NCBI RefSeq assembly: GCF_003967595.1
Contig: NZ_BIFW01000005.1
Span: 153,116 to 217,115 of the forward strand
Length of the DNA stretch: 64,000 bases
Direction of reading: 5' to 3'
Source: Companilactobacillus musae
GTDB lineage: Bacteria; Bacillota; Bacilli; Lactobacillales; Lactobacillaceae
Shown here piece by piece: positions 15,328 to 23,220 of the stretch. Position numbers and translations under genes: made by a program. Within the stretch, counting starts at the first letter, position 1, and every line of letters begins with the position of its first letter. The notes beneath the pieces were generated by a model, which was not told the DNA's origin, did no database searches, and saw nothing but the letters and a program-made list of their open reading frames with translations.

Positions 15328-16176
15328 ATGAATAACGAAGTAATCGTACTCTTTGGTGCCGGTTCAATCGGAGAAGCCATTGTTAGACGAGTAGCTGCTG
15401 GAAGAAATTTGTTACTGGCAGATTATAACGAAGATAAATTAGCAGAAATGAAACAACATTTAACAGAAGCAGGTTTCACAGTTGAAACAATTAAAGCTGA
15501 TCTTTCATCTCGGGTTTCCATTAAAGAAGTAGTTGCTAAGGCTCAATCACTTGGTGATATTATGGGACTAGTCAATGCGGCTGGGGTTTCACCTTCACAA
15601 GCTAGTTTGGAACAAGTTTTGAAAGTTGACCTATATGGAACGTCTGTCTTGTTGGAAGAATTTGGAAAAGTTATGGCTCCAGGTGGTGCAGGAATTGTTA
15701 TTTCATCACAATCAGGTCATCGTTTGCCAGCTTTGTCACAAGAAGATAATCAAGCTTTAGCTATGACACCAACTGAGGAATTATTAGATTTACCAGTCTT
15801 GAAAATTAATGTTAAAGATTCTTTAGCTGCATATCAATATGCTAAACGGACTAATGTTTTACGAGTGGCTGCCGAGTCAGTCAAGTGGCAATTACGTGGT
15901 GCTAGAATCAATGCAATTAGTCCTGGTATTATCATGACACCATTAGCAGTTGATGAATTGAACGGTCCTCGTGGAGCTGGATATAAGAAGATGTTTGATT
16001 CAATGGTTACGAAACGCCCCGGAACACCAGATGAAATTGCCAATTTGGCTGAATTGTTGATGGATCGTCGTGGTGCCTTTATTACTGGAAGTGATTTCTT
16101 AGTTGATGGTGGTATTACCGCTCAGTATTGGTATGGAAATGTTTCAGAGGTACGTAACAGTGGAGCACAAAAATAA
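15328..16176 (+). CDS. Short-chain dehydrogenase/reductase
   Basis: A 282-residue NAD(P)-dependent SDR. The nucleotide-binding loop is FGAGSIGEAI (variant of TGxxxGxG), followed by LVNAAGVS (family NNAG position). The catalytic residues are Ser in ISSQSGH and Tyr/Lys in AYQYAKRTN. The C-terminal GSDFLVDGGITAQYWYG is the usual closing segment. It is the first gene of an operon with a zinc alcohol dehydrogenase (20-base gap) and an NmrA-like protein, suggesting a carbonyl or alcohol conversion pathway. The substrate is unknown. Confidence 0.88.
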   Translation: MNNEVIVLFGAGSIGEAIVRRVAAGRNLLLADYNEDKLAEMKQHLTEAGFTVETIKADLSSRVSIKEVVAKAQSLGDIMGLVNAAGVSPSQASLEQVLKVDLYGTSVLLEEFGKVMAPGGAGIVISSQSGHRLPALSQEDNQALAMTPTEELLDLPVLKINVKDSLAAYQYAKRTNVLRVAAESVKWQLRGARINAISPGIIMTPLAVDELNGPRGAGYKKMFDSMVTKRPGTPDEIANLAELLMDRRGAFITGSDFLVDGGITAQYWYGNVSEVRNSGAQK

Positions 16177-16196
16177 ATTTTGAGGAGATTTTAATT

Positions 16197-17237
16197 ATGA
16201 AAGCAGCAACCTTTGTAGAACCAGGGAAAATGGAAATTAGAGAATATGCTAAACCAGAAATTCAAAAACCAACTGATGCAATTATTAAAATTGTTCGTGC
16301 TTGTGTTTGTGGATCAGATCTTTGGTGGTACCGTGGTATTTCAAAACGTGAATCAGGTTCAACCGTTGGACATGAAGCAATTGGTATCATTGAATCAGTT
16401 GGTTCAGAAGTTAAAGATGTTAAAGTCGGTGACTTTGTAATCGCTCCATTTACCCATGGCTGTGGGCACTGTGCTGCTTGTTTGGCTGGTTTTGATGGTG
16501 ATTGTTTGAATCAAGAAGCCGGCGGCAATGGTGGCTATCAAGGAGAATACTTGAGATTTACTAATGCTAACTGGGCTTTAGTTAAAATTCCTGGTCAACC
16601 AGAAGATTACTCTGATGATATGCTAAACAACTTTTTAGCTTTAGCCGATGTTATGGCAACAGGTTTTCACGCCGCAACAAGTGCTGAAGTAAAAAAAGGT
16701 GACACTGTGGTTGTTATGGGTGATGGTGCTGTCGGTTTGAGTGGTGTTCTTTCAGCCCATTTATTAGGTGCTAAGAGAATTATTGCCATGAGTCGTCATG
16801 AAGATAGACAAAAATTAGCTAAAGAGTTCGGCGCCACAGATATTATTCCTGAACGTGGTGACGAAGCAGTTGCTAAAGTTATGGAATTAACTGGAACAGG
16901 TGCTGACGCTGTTCTTGAATGTGTCGGAACAGAACAATCTGTTGATACAGCTGTTAAAGTAGGTCGTCCCGGAGCTGTCGTTGGACGTGTTGGTGTACCT
17001 CAAAAAGCTGAAATGAATACTAATAATCTTTTCTGGAAGAACATTGGTTTACGTGGTGGGATTGCTTCAGTAACAACTGACGATAAGAAGATTTTATTAG
17101 ACGCTGTTTTGAGCGGTAAAATCAATCCCGGAAAAGTCTTTACTAAGAGATTCACACTTGATGAAATTCAAGATGCATATGAAGCAATGGATAAACGTAC
17201 AGCTATCAAATCTTTGATTGTTGTAAGTGATAAATAG
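16197..17237 (+). CDS. Zinc-dependent alcohol dehydrogenase
   Basis: A 346-residue medium-chain dehydrogenase. Catalytic zinc ligands are Cys38 (CVCGSD) and His59/Glu60 (GHEAIG). The structural zinc is held by four cysteines, Cys89, Cys92, Cys95 and Cys103 (GCGHCAACLAG...DC). The cofactor loop is GDGAVGLSG, and GADAVLECVG follows. The pattern CGSDLWWYRG is typical of the group annotated zinc-dependent alcohol dehydrogenase / IMP-like in lactobacilli. It is second in the SDR-ADH-NmrA operon, with an AGGAGA site after a short gap. NAD versus NADP preference cannot be decided. Confidence 0.9.
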   Translation: MKAATFVEPGKMEIREYAKPEIQKPTDAIIKIVRACVCGSDLWWYRGISKRESGSTVGHEAIGIIESVGSEVKDVKVGDFVIAPFTHGCGHCAACLAGFDGDCLNQEAGGNGGYQGEYLRFTNANWALVKIPGQPEDYSDDMLNNFLALADVMATGFHAATSAEVKKGDTVVVMGDGAVGLSGVLSAHLLGAKRIIAMSRHEDRQKLAKEFGATDIIPERGDEAVAKVMELTGTGADAVLECVGTEQSVDTAVKVGRPGAVVGRVGVPQKAEMNTNNLFWKNIGLRGGIASVTTDDKKILLDAVLSGKINPGKVFTKRFTLDEIQDAYEAMDKRTAIKSLIVVSDK

Positions 17238-17246
17238 GAGAAAATG

Positions 17247-17843
17247 ATGAAAAAAGTTTTAATTATTGGCGCAACTGGGACAATTGGTGGTGCCGTTCGT
17301 CAAACACTATTGAATGAAACTGACAATCAATTAACTTTATTTGCTAGAAGCGCCAGTCGTTTGAATGCCAGTGACCGTGAAACAGTTTTGGCTGGAGATG
17401 TAACGAAAGATAGTGATTTGGATAAGGCTATTGCTGGCCAAGATGCCGTCTTTGTTGCTTTGAGTGGTCCTTTAGGTCAATTTGCTAGAAAGATTGTTGC
17501 AGCAATGGATCGTAATAACGTTTCACGTTTGTTGTTCATAACATCAATGGGTATTTATGATGAAATACCAGCTTCAGTTGGTGCCAGTGGTAACTTGAGT
17601 AGTAATTCAATGTTACGTTCATATCGTGAGGCGGCTGATGTGGTTGAGGATTCTGATTTGAATTACACAGTTATTCGTCCTGGTTGGTTTACTAATGGCC
17701 CTGTTGGTTATGAAATCACAAAAAAGGGTGAGCCCTTTGGTGGACATGACGTTTCAATTAGTTCAATTGCTGACTTTGTAAAGAATGCGATTGCTGATGA
17801 TAATTATTATTCACACGATAGTGTTGGTTTAAATACAAAATAA
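17247..17843 (+). CDS. NAD(P)-binding NmrA-like protein
   Basis: A 198-residue Rossmann protein (LIIGATGTIGGAV) related to the protein at 3229: both have a GD(V/I)T segment, an aromatic switch strand and the closing TVIRPGWFTNG/TTLRFPWL block. Like that one it lacks a classical SDR catalytic pair. The tandem ATGs at 17244 and 17247 were resolved in favour of 17247, as AGGAG is 6 bases away from it and only 3 from the first. It is last in the SDR-ADH operon and is followed by a strong terminator. Confidence 0.82.
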   Translation: MKKVLIIGATGTIGGAVRQTLLNETDNQLTLFARSASRLNASDRETVLAGDVTKDSDLDKAIAGQDAVFVALSGPLGQFARKIVAAMDRNNVSRLLFITSMGIYDEIPASVGASGNLSSNSMLRSYREAADVVEDSDLNYTVIRPGWFTNGPVGYEITKKGEPFGGHDVSISSIADFVKNAIADDNYYSHDSVGLNTK

Positions 17844-17886
17844 AAACAAGATCATTAACCATGTTGGTTAGTGATCTTGTTTTGTT
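17843..17886. terminator. Bidirectional terminator
   Basis: An 18-bp stem (AAAACAAGATCATTAACC with its partner, one G-U pair) ends the SDR-ADH operon. Its right arm overlaps the 3' end of the convergent small membrane gene. Confidence 0.85.
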
Positions 17887-18101
17887 TTACTATTATTTTT
17901 AGGATAAATTAAGTGATAGTAGATATAATCAAATGCGGTAACGAACAATGCGATAGTGAAAAGCCAGCCCAATATGCCCTGAGGGTTAGTGACATTAATT
18001 GTTATATGGTAAGATCCATGATTTACAATAGTATTTTTGATGAAAAAGACTAGAACTAAAGCCCACAGTAAAGATGTTAGTCGGGAAATAAATTTGCACA
18101 T
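17868..18101 (-). CDS. Small membrane protein, PQGxxGWLFTI family, paralogue A
   Basis: A 77-residue protein with two predicted membrane segments (LLWALVLVFFI and GWLFTIALFVTAFDYIYYHLI) separated by an external-looking loop. It shares NPQGILGWLFTI...FDYIYYHLIYP with the neighbouring 71-residue protein. A GAGGAG site precedes the ATG. The family is not recognised and no function is proposed. The gene's last codons lie in the terminator arm it shares with the convergent operon. Confidence 0.7.
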   Translation of the reverse strand: MCKFISRLTSLLWALVLVFFIKNTIVNHGSYHITINVTNPQGILGWLFTIALFVTAFDYIYYHLIYPKNNSKTKQDH

Positions 18102-18128
18102 TAGGAATTCTCCTCAAATATGAAAAGA

Positions 18129-18344
18129 TTATTTTTTATTTGGATTGATTAAGTGATAGTATAAAAAATCGATTAAGGATAAAGTAAGGACTATAGTAAA
18201 TAGCCAACCAAATGGTCCTTGTGGTCGGTTGTAAGCAATGATAGGTGCAAGTGACCACCACCCATTAGTTAGTCCTGCAGCTATAAAAATAGCAATAATA
18301 AGAATCCACAGGAAAATAAGTAGTAGTCTTAATTTAGTTCGCAT
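18129..18344 (-). CDS. Small membrane protein, PQGxxGWLFTI family, paralogue B
   Basis: A 71-residue protein with two membrane segments. It carries RPQGPFGWLFTIVLTLSLID and FLYYHLINPN, clearly paralogous to the gene just downstream. A GGAGGGGATTCT site precedes the ATG. The two genes are in tandem and probably co-transcribed away from the LysR gene at 18406. This is a tandem duplication of an uncharacterised lactobacillus small membrane protein. Confidence 0.7.
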   Translation of the reverse strand: MRTKLRLLLIFLWILIIAIFIAAGLTNGWWSLAPIIAYNRPQGPFGWLFTIVLTLSLIDFLYYHLINPNKK

Positions 18345-18405
18345 AGAATCCCCTCCAATAAATACACTATACGCTTTTTATTATAAGAATATAGAGGTGA
18401 AACCA

Positions 18406-19284
18406 ATGTACCAACAGATGCAATATTTTATAGTAATTGTAAAAAATCATAGTTTTACGCAAGCAGCTGTGGAGTGTAACATTTCCCAATCTGCCATTTC
18501 TCAACAAATGAAAGAATTGGAAAGTCGCTTGGGTGTTAAATTATTAGACCGAAAGGGTCGCAGTTTTGAAGTAACTGAAGCGGGTCAATATTTTTATACG
18601 CATAGTCAGGATATTTTAGCTGATGTTGATCAATTAATTAAGAATACTGTCAAGATTGTAAAAAATGATGAAGTTGAATTACATGTTGGTTATTTAAGAA
18701 ACTTTGGTACAACAGAATTTCTTCAGACGGTATCTAAATTTACACAGGAATTTCCTAAAGTGAAAATTAAAATTACTAGTGGAACTCATGAAGAACTTTA
18801 TAACTTATTACGAACAGGACAGATTGATTTGAATTTTTCCGATCAACGTCGGGCACTGTCAAATGAATATCAAAATGAATTTTTAACTTCTAGCGAATTT
18901 ATGGTGGCAGTTAATAATTCTTTACCTGTTGGCACTGAAAAAATCGATGTTTCTGATTTAGCAGACATTCCTTGTATCTTGATAACTGACGGTAATCAAC
19001 AGGAATCGGAGAAGGAATATTATCGTGATATTTTGGGTGTTAAAAGTGAATTCGTTTTGGCCAAGAATTATGATGAGGCACAGATGTTGATTGCTTCTAA
19101 TCAAGGTTATTTAATAATCAATCATCGGATGCAAAAGCAGTTGAATCAAGATATTGTCAAAATGATACCTTTAGTCAAGGGAGATCGAAAGTTGATTCAA
19201 AATTATTATGCCTATTGGCAAGCTGATAATTCGGGATATTATATTGAAAGTTTCGCGGAATTATTGAAACAGAGTTTTGCATAA
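18406..19284 (+). CDS. LysR-family transcriptional regulator
   Basis: A 292-residue regulator with a LysR helix-turn-helix (SFTQAAVECNISQSAISQQM, residues 16-35) and the wing LDRKGRSFEVTEAG. The effector domain starts with LHVGYLRNFGTTEF. The start at 18406 follows GAGGTGAAACCA; a longer frame to 18238 overlaps the divergent gene and was rejected. Possible targets are the divergent small membrane pair or the downstream frameshifted NTF2-like gene. The effector is unknown. Confidence 0.85.
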   Translation: MYQQMQYFIVIVKNHSFTQAAVECNISQSAISQQMKELESRLGVKLLDRKGRSFEVTEAGQYFYTHSQDILADVDQLIKNTVKIVKNDEVELHVGYLRNFGTTEFLQTVSKFTQEFPKVKIKITSGTHEELYNLLRTGQIDLNFSDQRRALSNEYQNEFLTSSEFMVAVNNSLPVGTEKIDVSDLADIPCILITDGNQQESEKEYYRDILGVKSEFVLAKNYDEAQMLIASNQGYLIINHRMQKQLNQDIVKMIPLVKGDRKLIQNYYAYWQADNSGYYIESFAELLKQSFA

Positions 19285-19376
19285 CTTTTACTTATGAATA
19301 GACGTTTATTTTTGAATAGTTCTAACTGGAAATACTTGGTATCATACTTTTCGTAAGTTAAGAAAGTGTGATAAAG

Positions 19377-19747
19377 ATGACAGATAAAGTAAATATTATT
19401 CAATTATATCGTGATGAAAATATCGCCATGGTTAAAAAAATATCAGCCGTTTAAATGAGATTTTGGCATCAACAATGAAATTAACCCATATGACAGGTTA
19501 TGTTCAACCTAAATTGGAATGGATCGATCAGATTCAAAATGAAGAGATGCGATATTTTTCTTCAAAAGAAGATGCAATTAAAGATATAAAAATTGATGGC
19601 AATAAAGCCAGTTTGATCGGTCAAAACCAAGTTCAAGCTAAGATCTGGGGTGGCGGTATTAATACCTGGCATTTACAAATGGAAATGTATTATGAAAAAA
19701 GAAATGGGCAATGGATTATTACTGATCAGATTGCCAGTACATATTAA
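19377..19747 (+). pseudogene. NTF2-like/SnoaL-like protein, frameshifted at A7
   Basis: The frame opens at 19377 (MTDKVNIIQLYRDENIAMVKK) and stops at 19452. A second frame continues without a start of its own: ISRLNEILASTMKLTHMTG through the stop at 19747. Joining them by one base gives about 123 residues typical of lactobacillus nuclear-transport-factor-2-like proteins, ending WIITDQIAS. The shift happens at seven A residues (19434-19440). Loss of one base, perhaps a G in a GAT codon, would explain it; a -1 ribosomal slip on A-AAA-AAA would restore the frame exactly and cannot be excluded. It is listed as a probable pseudogene. Confidence 0.75.
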
Positions 19748-19800
19748 AAAGAACCTCATCTCTTGTATAATCAAAATATATAAGAGATGAGGTTCTTTTT
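19746..19800. terminator. Perfect 19-bp hairpin containing a TATAAT box
   Basis: AAAAAGAACCTCATCTCTT at 19746-19764 pairs perfectly with 19782-19800, so it can end transcription of the NTF2-like gene. The 17-base loop contains TATAAT (19766-19771), and the right arm holds GAGG 9 bases before the next ATG. The same segment may therefore be both terminator and promoter/ribosome-site region. Confidence 0.7.
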
Positions 19801-19801
19801 A

Positions 19802-20287
19802 ATGGAAATAACTAATGTAACACAAACAGATTTGTCAGAAATTTTAAGAATTGAACGTTTAGGTTTTACGGCTGAAGAAGCAGGAACTAAAGAACAATAT
19901 CAGGATCGAATTAATAAATTATCGACCACTTTTCTAGTTGCCAGAATTGATGACCAAGTAGCGGGTTTTGTTGTAGGACCAGCAACGAAAGAAAACTACG
20001 TTGAAGACTGGATGTACGAAAACACTCCAGATAATTTGCCTGAAGGTGGCAATCAAATAATCTTTACAATTGCAGTGGATCCTAAATATCGAGGACATAG
20101 TATTGGTAGTAAATTGCTAGATGCGATTGAACAAAATGCGCGAAAACACCAACGTGAGAGTATTTCTTTGACTAGTTTGGATAGAAACGTACCATTTTAT
20201 TTAAAAAATGGCTTTGAAAATAAAGGAGTCGCCGATTCTGAACATGCTGATGAAACTTGGTATAATTTGGTTAAGAAATTGGATTAA
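19802..20287 (+). CDS. GNAT family N-acetyltransferase
   Basis: A 161-residue GCN5-related acetyltransferase. The acetyl-CoA binding region includes FTIAVDPKYRGHSIGSKLLD (motif A, R-G-x-S-I-G) and the C-terminal SLDRNVPFYLKNGFENKG (the N/Y-x-K-x-G-F motif B). It probably acetylates an amine of a small molecule or peptide; the target is unknown. The ATG at 19802 gives MEITNVTQ; the ATG at 19787 lies inside the hairpin arm and was rejected. Expression may depend on a promoter inside the preceding hairpin loop. Confidence 0.88.
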   Translation: MEITNVTQTDLSEILRIERLGFTAEEAGTKEQYQDRINKLSTTFLVARIDDQVAGFVVGPATKENYVEDWMYENTPDNLPEGGNQIIFTIAVDPKYRGHSIGSKLLDAIEQNARKHQRESISLTSLDRNVPFYLKNGFENKGVADSEHADETWYNLVKKLD

Positions 20288-20380
20288 TTATGTCTAACCA
20301 TAAGCTTTTTATTGAAACTAAGATAAAGTAAAGATTATAATTGATTAGAAGTGTATTAAAAAAAGATTAAAGGGGAACTT

Positions 20381-22912
20381 ATGACTGAAATAACACGTTT
20401 TTATGATAAATTTCAACCAAGCCGCTACGATGTCTTTTTAGATATCAATCGTGGTACAAAACAATTTTCTGGTAAGACAGTCATTGATGGTGAAGCTAAA
20501 GTACCATCAATTTCAATTCACCAAAAGTATTTGAACATTGAATCTGTTCAAGCTGATGGTAAAGATGTTCCATTCACAACTGATAATGCTAATGACGCAA
20601 TCAATATTGATTTGCCACAAGCTGGTGAAACAACTTTAACAATTACATATAATGCTAAATTGACTGACTCAATGATGGGTATTTATCCTTCATATTACGA
20701 AGTTAATGGTGAAAAGAAACAAATTATTGGAACACAGTTTGAAACAACTTTTGCTCGTCAAGCTTTTCCATGTGTTGATGAACCTGAAGCTAAGGCTAAA
20801 TTTGACATGGCTATCAAGTTTGATGAAAAACCAGGCGAAACTATTTTAGCTAATATGCCTGAAATCAGAACTGAAAATGGTATTCACTATTTTGATACTA
20901 CTGTTCGCATGTCAACTTACTTAATTGCCTTTGCATTTGGTGATCTTCAAAGCAAGATCACTAAAACTAAGAGTGGTGTTGAAGTTGGTGTCTTCGCTAC
21001 TAAAGCTCACAAAGCTAACGAATTAGACTTTGCTTTGGACATTGCTAAACGAGCTATTGAATTTTATGAAGACTTCTATCAAACACCATATCCACTTCCA
21101 CATTCATGGCAATTGGCACTTCCTGATTTCTCAGCTGGTGCTATGGAAAACTGGGGTCTTGTTACATATCGTGAAGCATATTTGATGGTTGATCCTGACA
21201 ATACAGCTCTTGATACAAAACAATTAGTTGCCACAGTTATTACTCATGAATTAGCTCACCAATGGTTCGGTGATTTGGTAACTATGAAGTGGTGGGATAA
21301 TCTCTGGTTGAACGAAAGTTTCGCTAACATGATGGAATATGTTGCAGTTGATGCTATTGAACCAGACTGGCACATTTGGGAAATGTTCCAAACATCAGAT
21401 GTTCCAGCTGCCTTGCAACGTGATGCAACTGATGGTGTTCAATCGGTTCACGTTCAAGTTAATAATCCTGCTGAAATCGATGCTTTGTTTGATTCAGCTA
21501 TCGTTTATGCCAAGGGTGCTCGTATGTTAGTTATGGTTCGTGCCTTATTAGGTGACGATAACTTACGTGCTGGTTTGAAGAAGTACTTTGAAGCTCACAA
21601 GTATGGCAATGCTGAAGGGGACGACCTTTGGAACGCTTTAGGCGATGCTTCTGGTATTGATGTTGGTTCAATTATGCATTCATGGTTGGAACAACCTGGT
21701 TATCCAGTCGTTTCAGCTAGTGTAGTTGATGGCAAGATTCAGTTGTCACAAAAGCAGTTCTTCATCGGTGCTGGTAAAGATGAAGGTCGTCTATGGCAAA
21801 TTCCTTTGAACAGTAACTATGGTGCTGTTCCTAAGATTATGTCTGAAAAGACAATTACCGTTGGTGATTATGCTGAATTGCACAATGATGCCAAAGTTCC
21901 ATTCTGCTTAAATGAAGGTAATAATTCTCACTTCATCGTTAAATATGATGAAACTTTATTAAATGATATATTGGATAACATTGATTCAATCAGTGCTATT
22001 TCACAATTAGGAATTATTCAAGATCTTCGTCTTTTGGCTGATGCACATGAAATTTCATATGCAGCTATTGTTCCATTATTGACAAGAGTCGCAAATAGTC
22101 ACTCTAATGTTGTCAATGCAGCTTTGTATCGTGTTGCCAATAATTTGAAGAAGTTCGTAAAGTCTGGTTCTGATGAAGAAAAGGCTTTACGTGAATTCTT
22201 TGATAAATTGAGTGCTGCCCAAGTAGAACGCTTAGGCTGGACTGCAAAAGATGGCGAATCAAATGATGATCAATTAACTCGTCCATATGTTTTGAATGCA
22301 GCTTTGTATGCTAGAAATTCTAAAGCCATTAGTGATGCGCATGACTTGTTTAACGCTAATAAGGATAATTTAGCTGGATTACCTGCTGATATTCGTTTAC
22401 TTGTTTTGAGAAATGAAGTAAAGAATTACGGTAGTGTTGAGTTGTTCGACAATCTTTTAGCAGATTATGTTAAGTCATCAGATCCAAGTTATAAGTCCGA
22501 CCTATCAGTTGCTATCACAAGCACACCTAAGTCAGAATTGATTGCAAAATTAGTAAGACAATTTGAAAATTCGGATGTTATCAAGCCTCAAGATCTACGT
22601 TCATGGTATCGTGGCACTTTGGCCAACGACAATGCTCAACAGGCAGCCTGGGACTGGATCAGAAATGATTGGTCATGGCTTGAAGATACCGTTGGTGGTG
22701 ATATGGAATTCTCAACATATATCACAGTTACATCAATGATTTTCCATACACCAGAACGTTTAGCTGAATTTAAGGCCTTCTTTGAACCAAAGATCAATAC
22801 ACCCGGATTAACTCGTGAGATCAAGATGGACATTAAGATTGTTGAAACTAATGTTAAATTGATTGAAGACGAAAAAGATGCTGTTAATAAAGCTATCGCC
22901 GAGAATAAATAG
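20381..22912 (+). CDS. pepN: Aminopeptidase N (PepN), M1 family
   Basis: An 843-residue zinc metallopeptidase, close to the 844 residues of lactobacillus PepN. The exopeptidase motif GAMENWG begins at residue 253. The zinc-binding HELAHQWFGD begins at His289, with His293 and Glu312 (NESFANMME) as the other ligands. The C-terminal ERAP1-like helical domain covers about residues 530-840. It removes N-terminal residues from peptides in the cytosol during growth on protein. A GGGG site precedes the ATG, and the gene is monocistronic with its own terminator. Codon use is strongly adapted, as expected for a highly expressed gene. Confidence 0.97.
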   Translation: MTEITRFYDKFQPSRYDVFLDINRGTKQFSGKTVIDGEAKVPSISIHQKYLNIESVQADGKDVPFTTDNANDAINIDLPQAGETTLTITYNAKLTDSMMGIYPSYYEVNGEKKQIIGTQFETTFARQAFPCVDEPEAKAKFDMAIKFDEKPGETILANMPEIRTENGIHYFDTTVRMSTYLIAFAFGDLQSKITKTKSGVEVGVFATKAHKANELDFALDIAKRAIEFYEDFYQTPYPLPHSWQLALPDFSAGAMENWGLVTYREAYLMVDPDNTALDTKQLVATVITHELAHQWFGDLVTMKWWDNLWLNESFANMMEYVAVDAIEPDWHIWEMFQTSDVPAALQRDATDGVQSVHVQVNNPAEIDALFDSAIVYAKGARMLVMVRALLGDDNLRAGLKKYFEAHKYGNAEGDDLWNALGDASGIDVGSIMHSWLEQPGYPVVSASVVDGKIQLSQKQFFIGAGKDEGRLWQIPLNSNYGAVPKIMSEKTITVGDYAELHNDAKVPFCLNEGNNSHFIVKYDETLLNDILDNIDSISAISQLGIIQDLRLLADAHEISYAAIVPLLTRVANSHSNVVNAALYRVANNLKKFVKSGSDEEKALREFFDKLSAAQVERLGWTAKDGESNDDQLTRPYVLNAALYARNSKAISDAHDLFNANKDNLAGLPADIRLLVLRNEVKNYGSVELFDNLLADYVKSSDPSYKSDLSVAITSTPKSELIAKLVRQFENSDVIKPQDLRSWYRGTLANDNAQQAAWDWIRNDWSWLEDTVGGDMEFSTYITVTSMIFHTPERLAEFKAFFEPKINTPGLTREIKMDIKIVETNVKLIEDEKDAVNKAIAENK

Positions 22913-22944
22913 GTTATCTTAAAAATTAAATTTAGAGATTAAAT

Positions 22945-22992
22945 AATCCCCTTATAGTAGCCATTTTTATGGTCACTGTAAGGGGATTTTTT
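22945..22992 (+). terminator. Rho-independent terminator
   Basis: An AATCCCCTTA/TAAGGGGATT stem is followed by a T run after pepN. The following stretch (22993-23220) is very AT-rich and holds a TATAAT box at 23165-23170, without a clear -35 element. Confidence 0.8.
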
Positions 22993-23220
22993 ATGGAATA
23001 AGAAAATGACAAAAAAAGGAAGAAAACGTAATCACTTTCGGGTGACAATATTAGCCTAAAAATATTAGAATATAAATTAATAAATCAAAAATATATTCGA
23101 ACTATTTTCAAAATAGAAAACAAAAAATATCTATAGATGAAATTATAAAGAATATTACAGATACTATAATGTATGTATGGACAGGTTAATATTTTAATTA
23201 TGTTGGGAGTGATTTCTATT

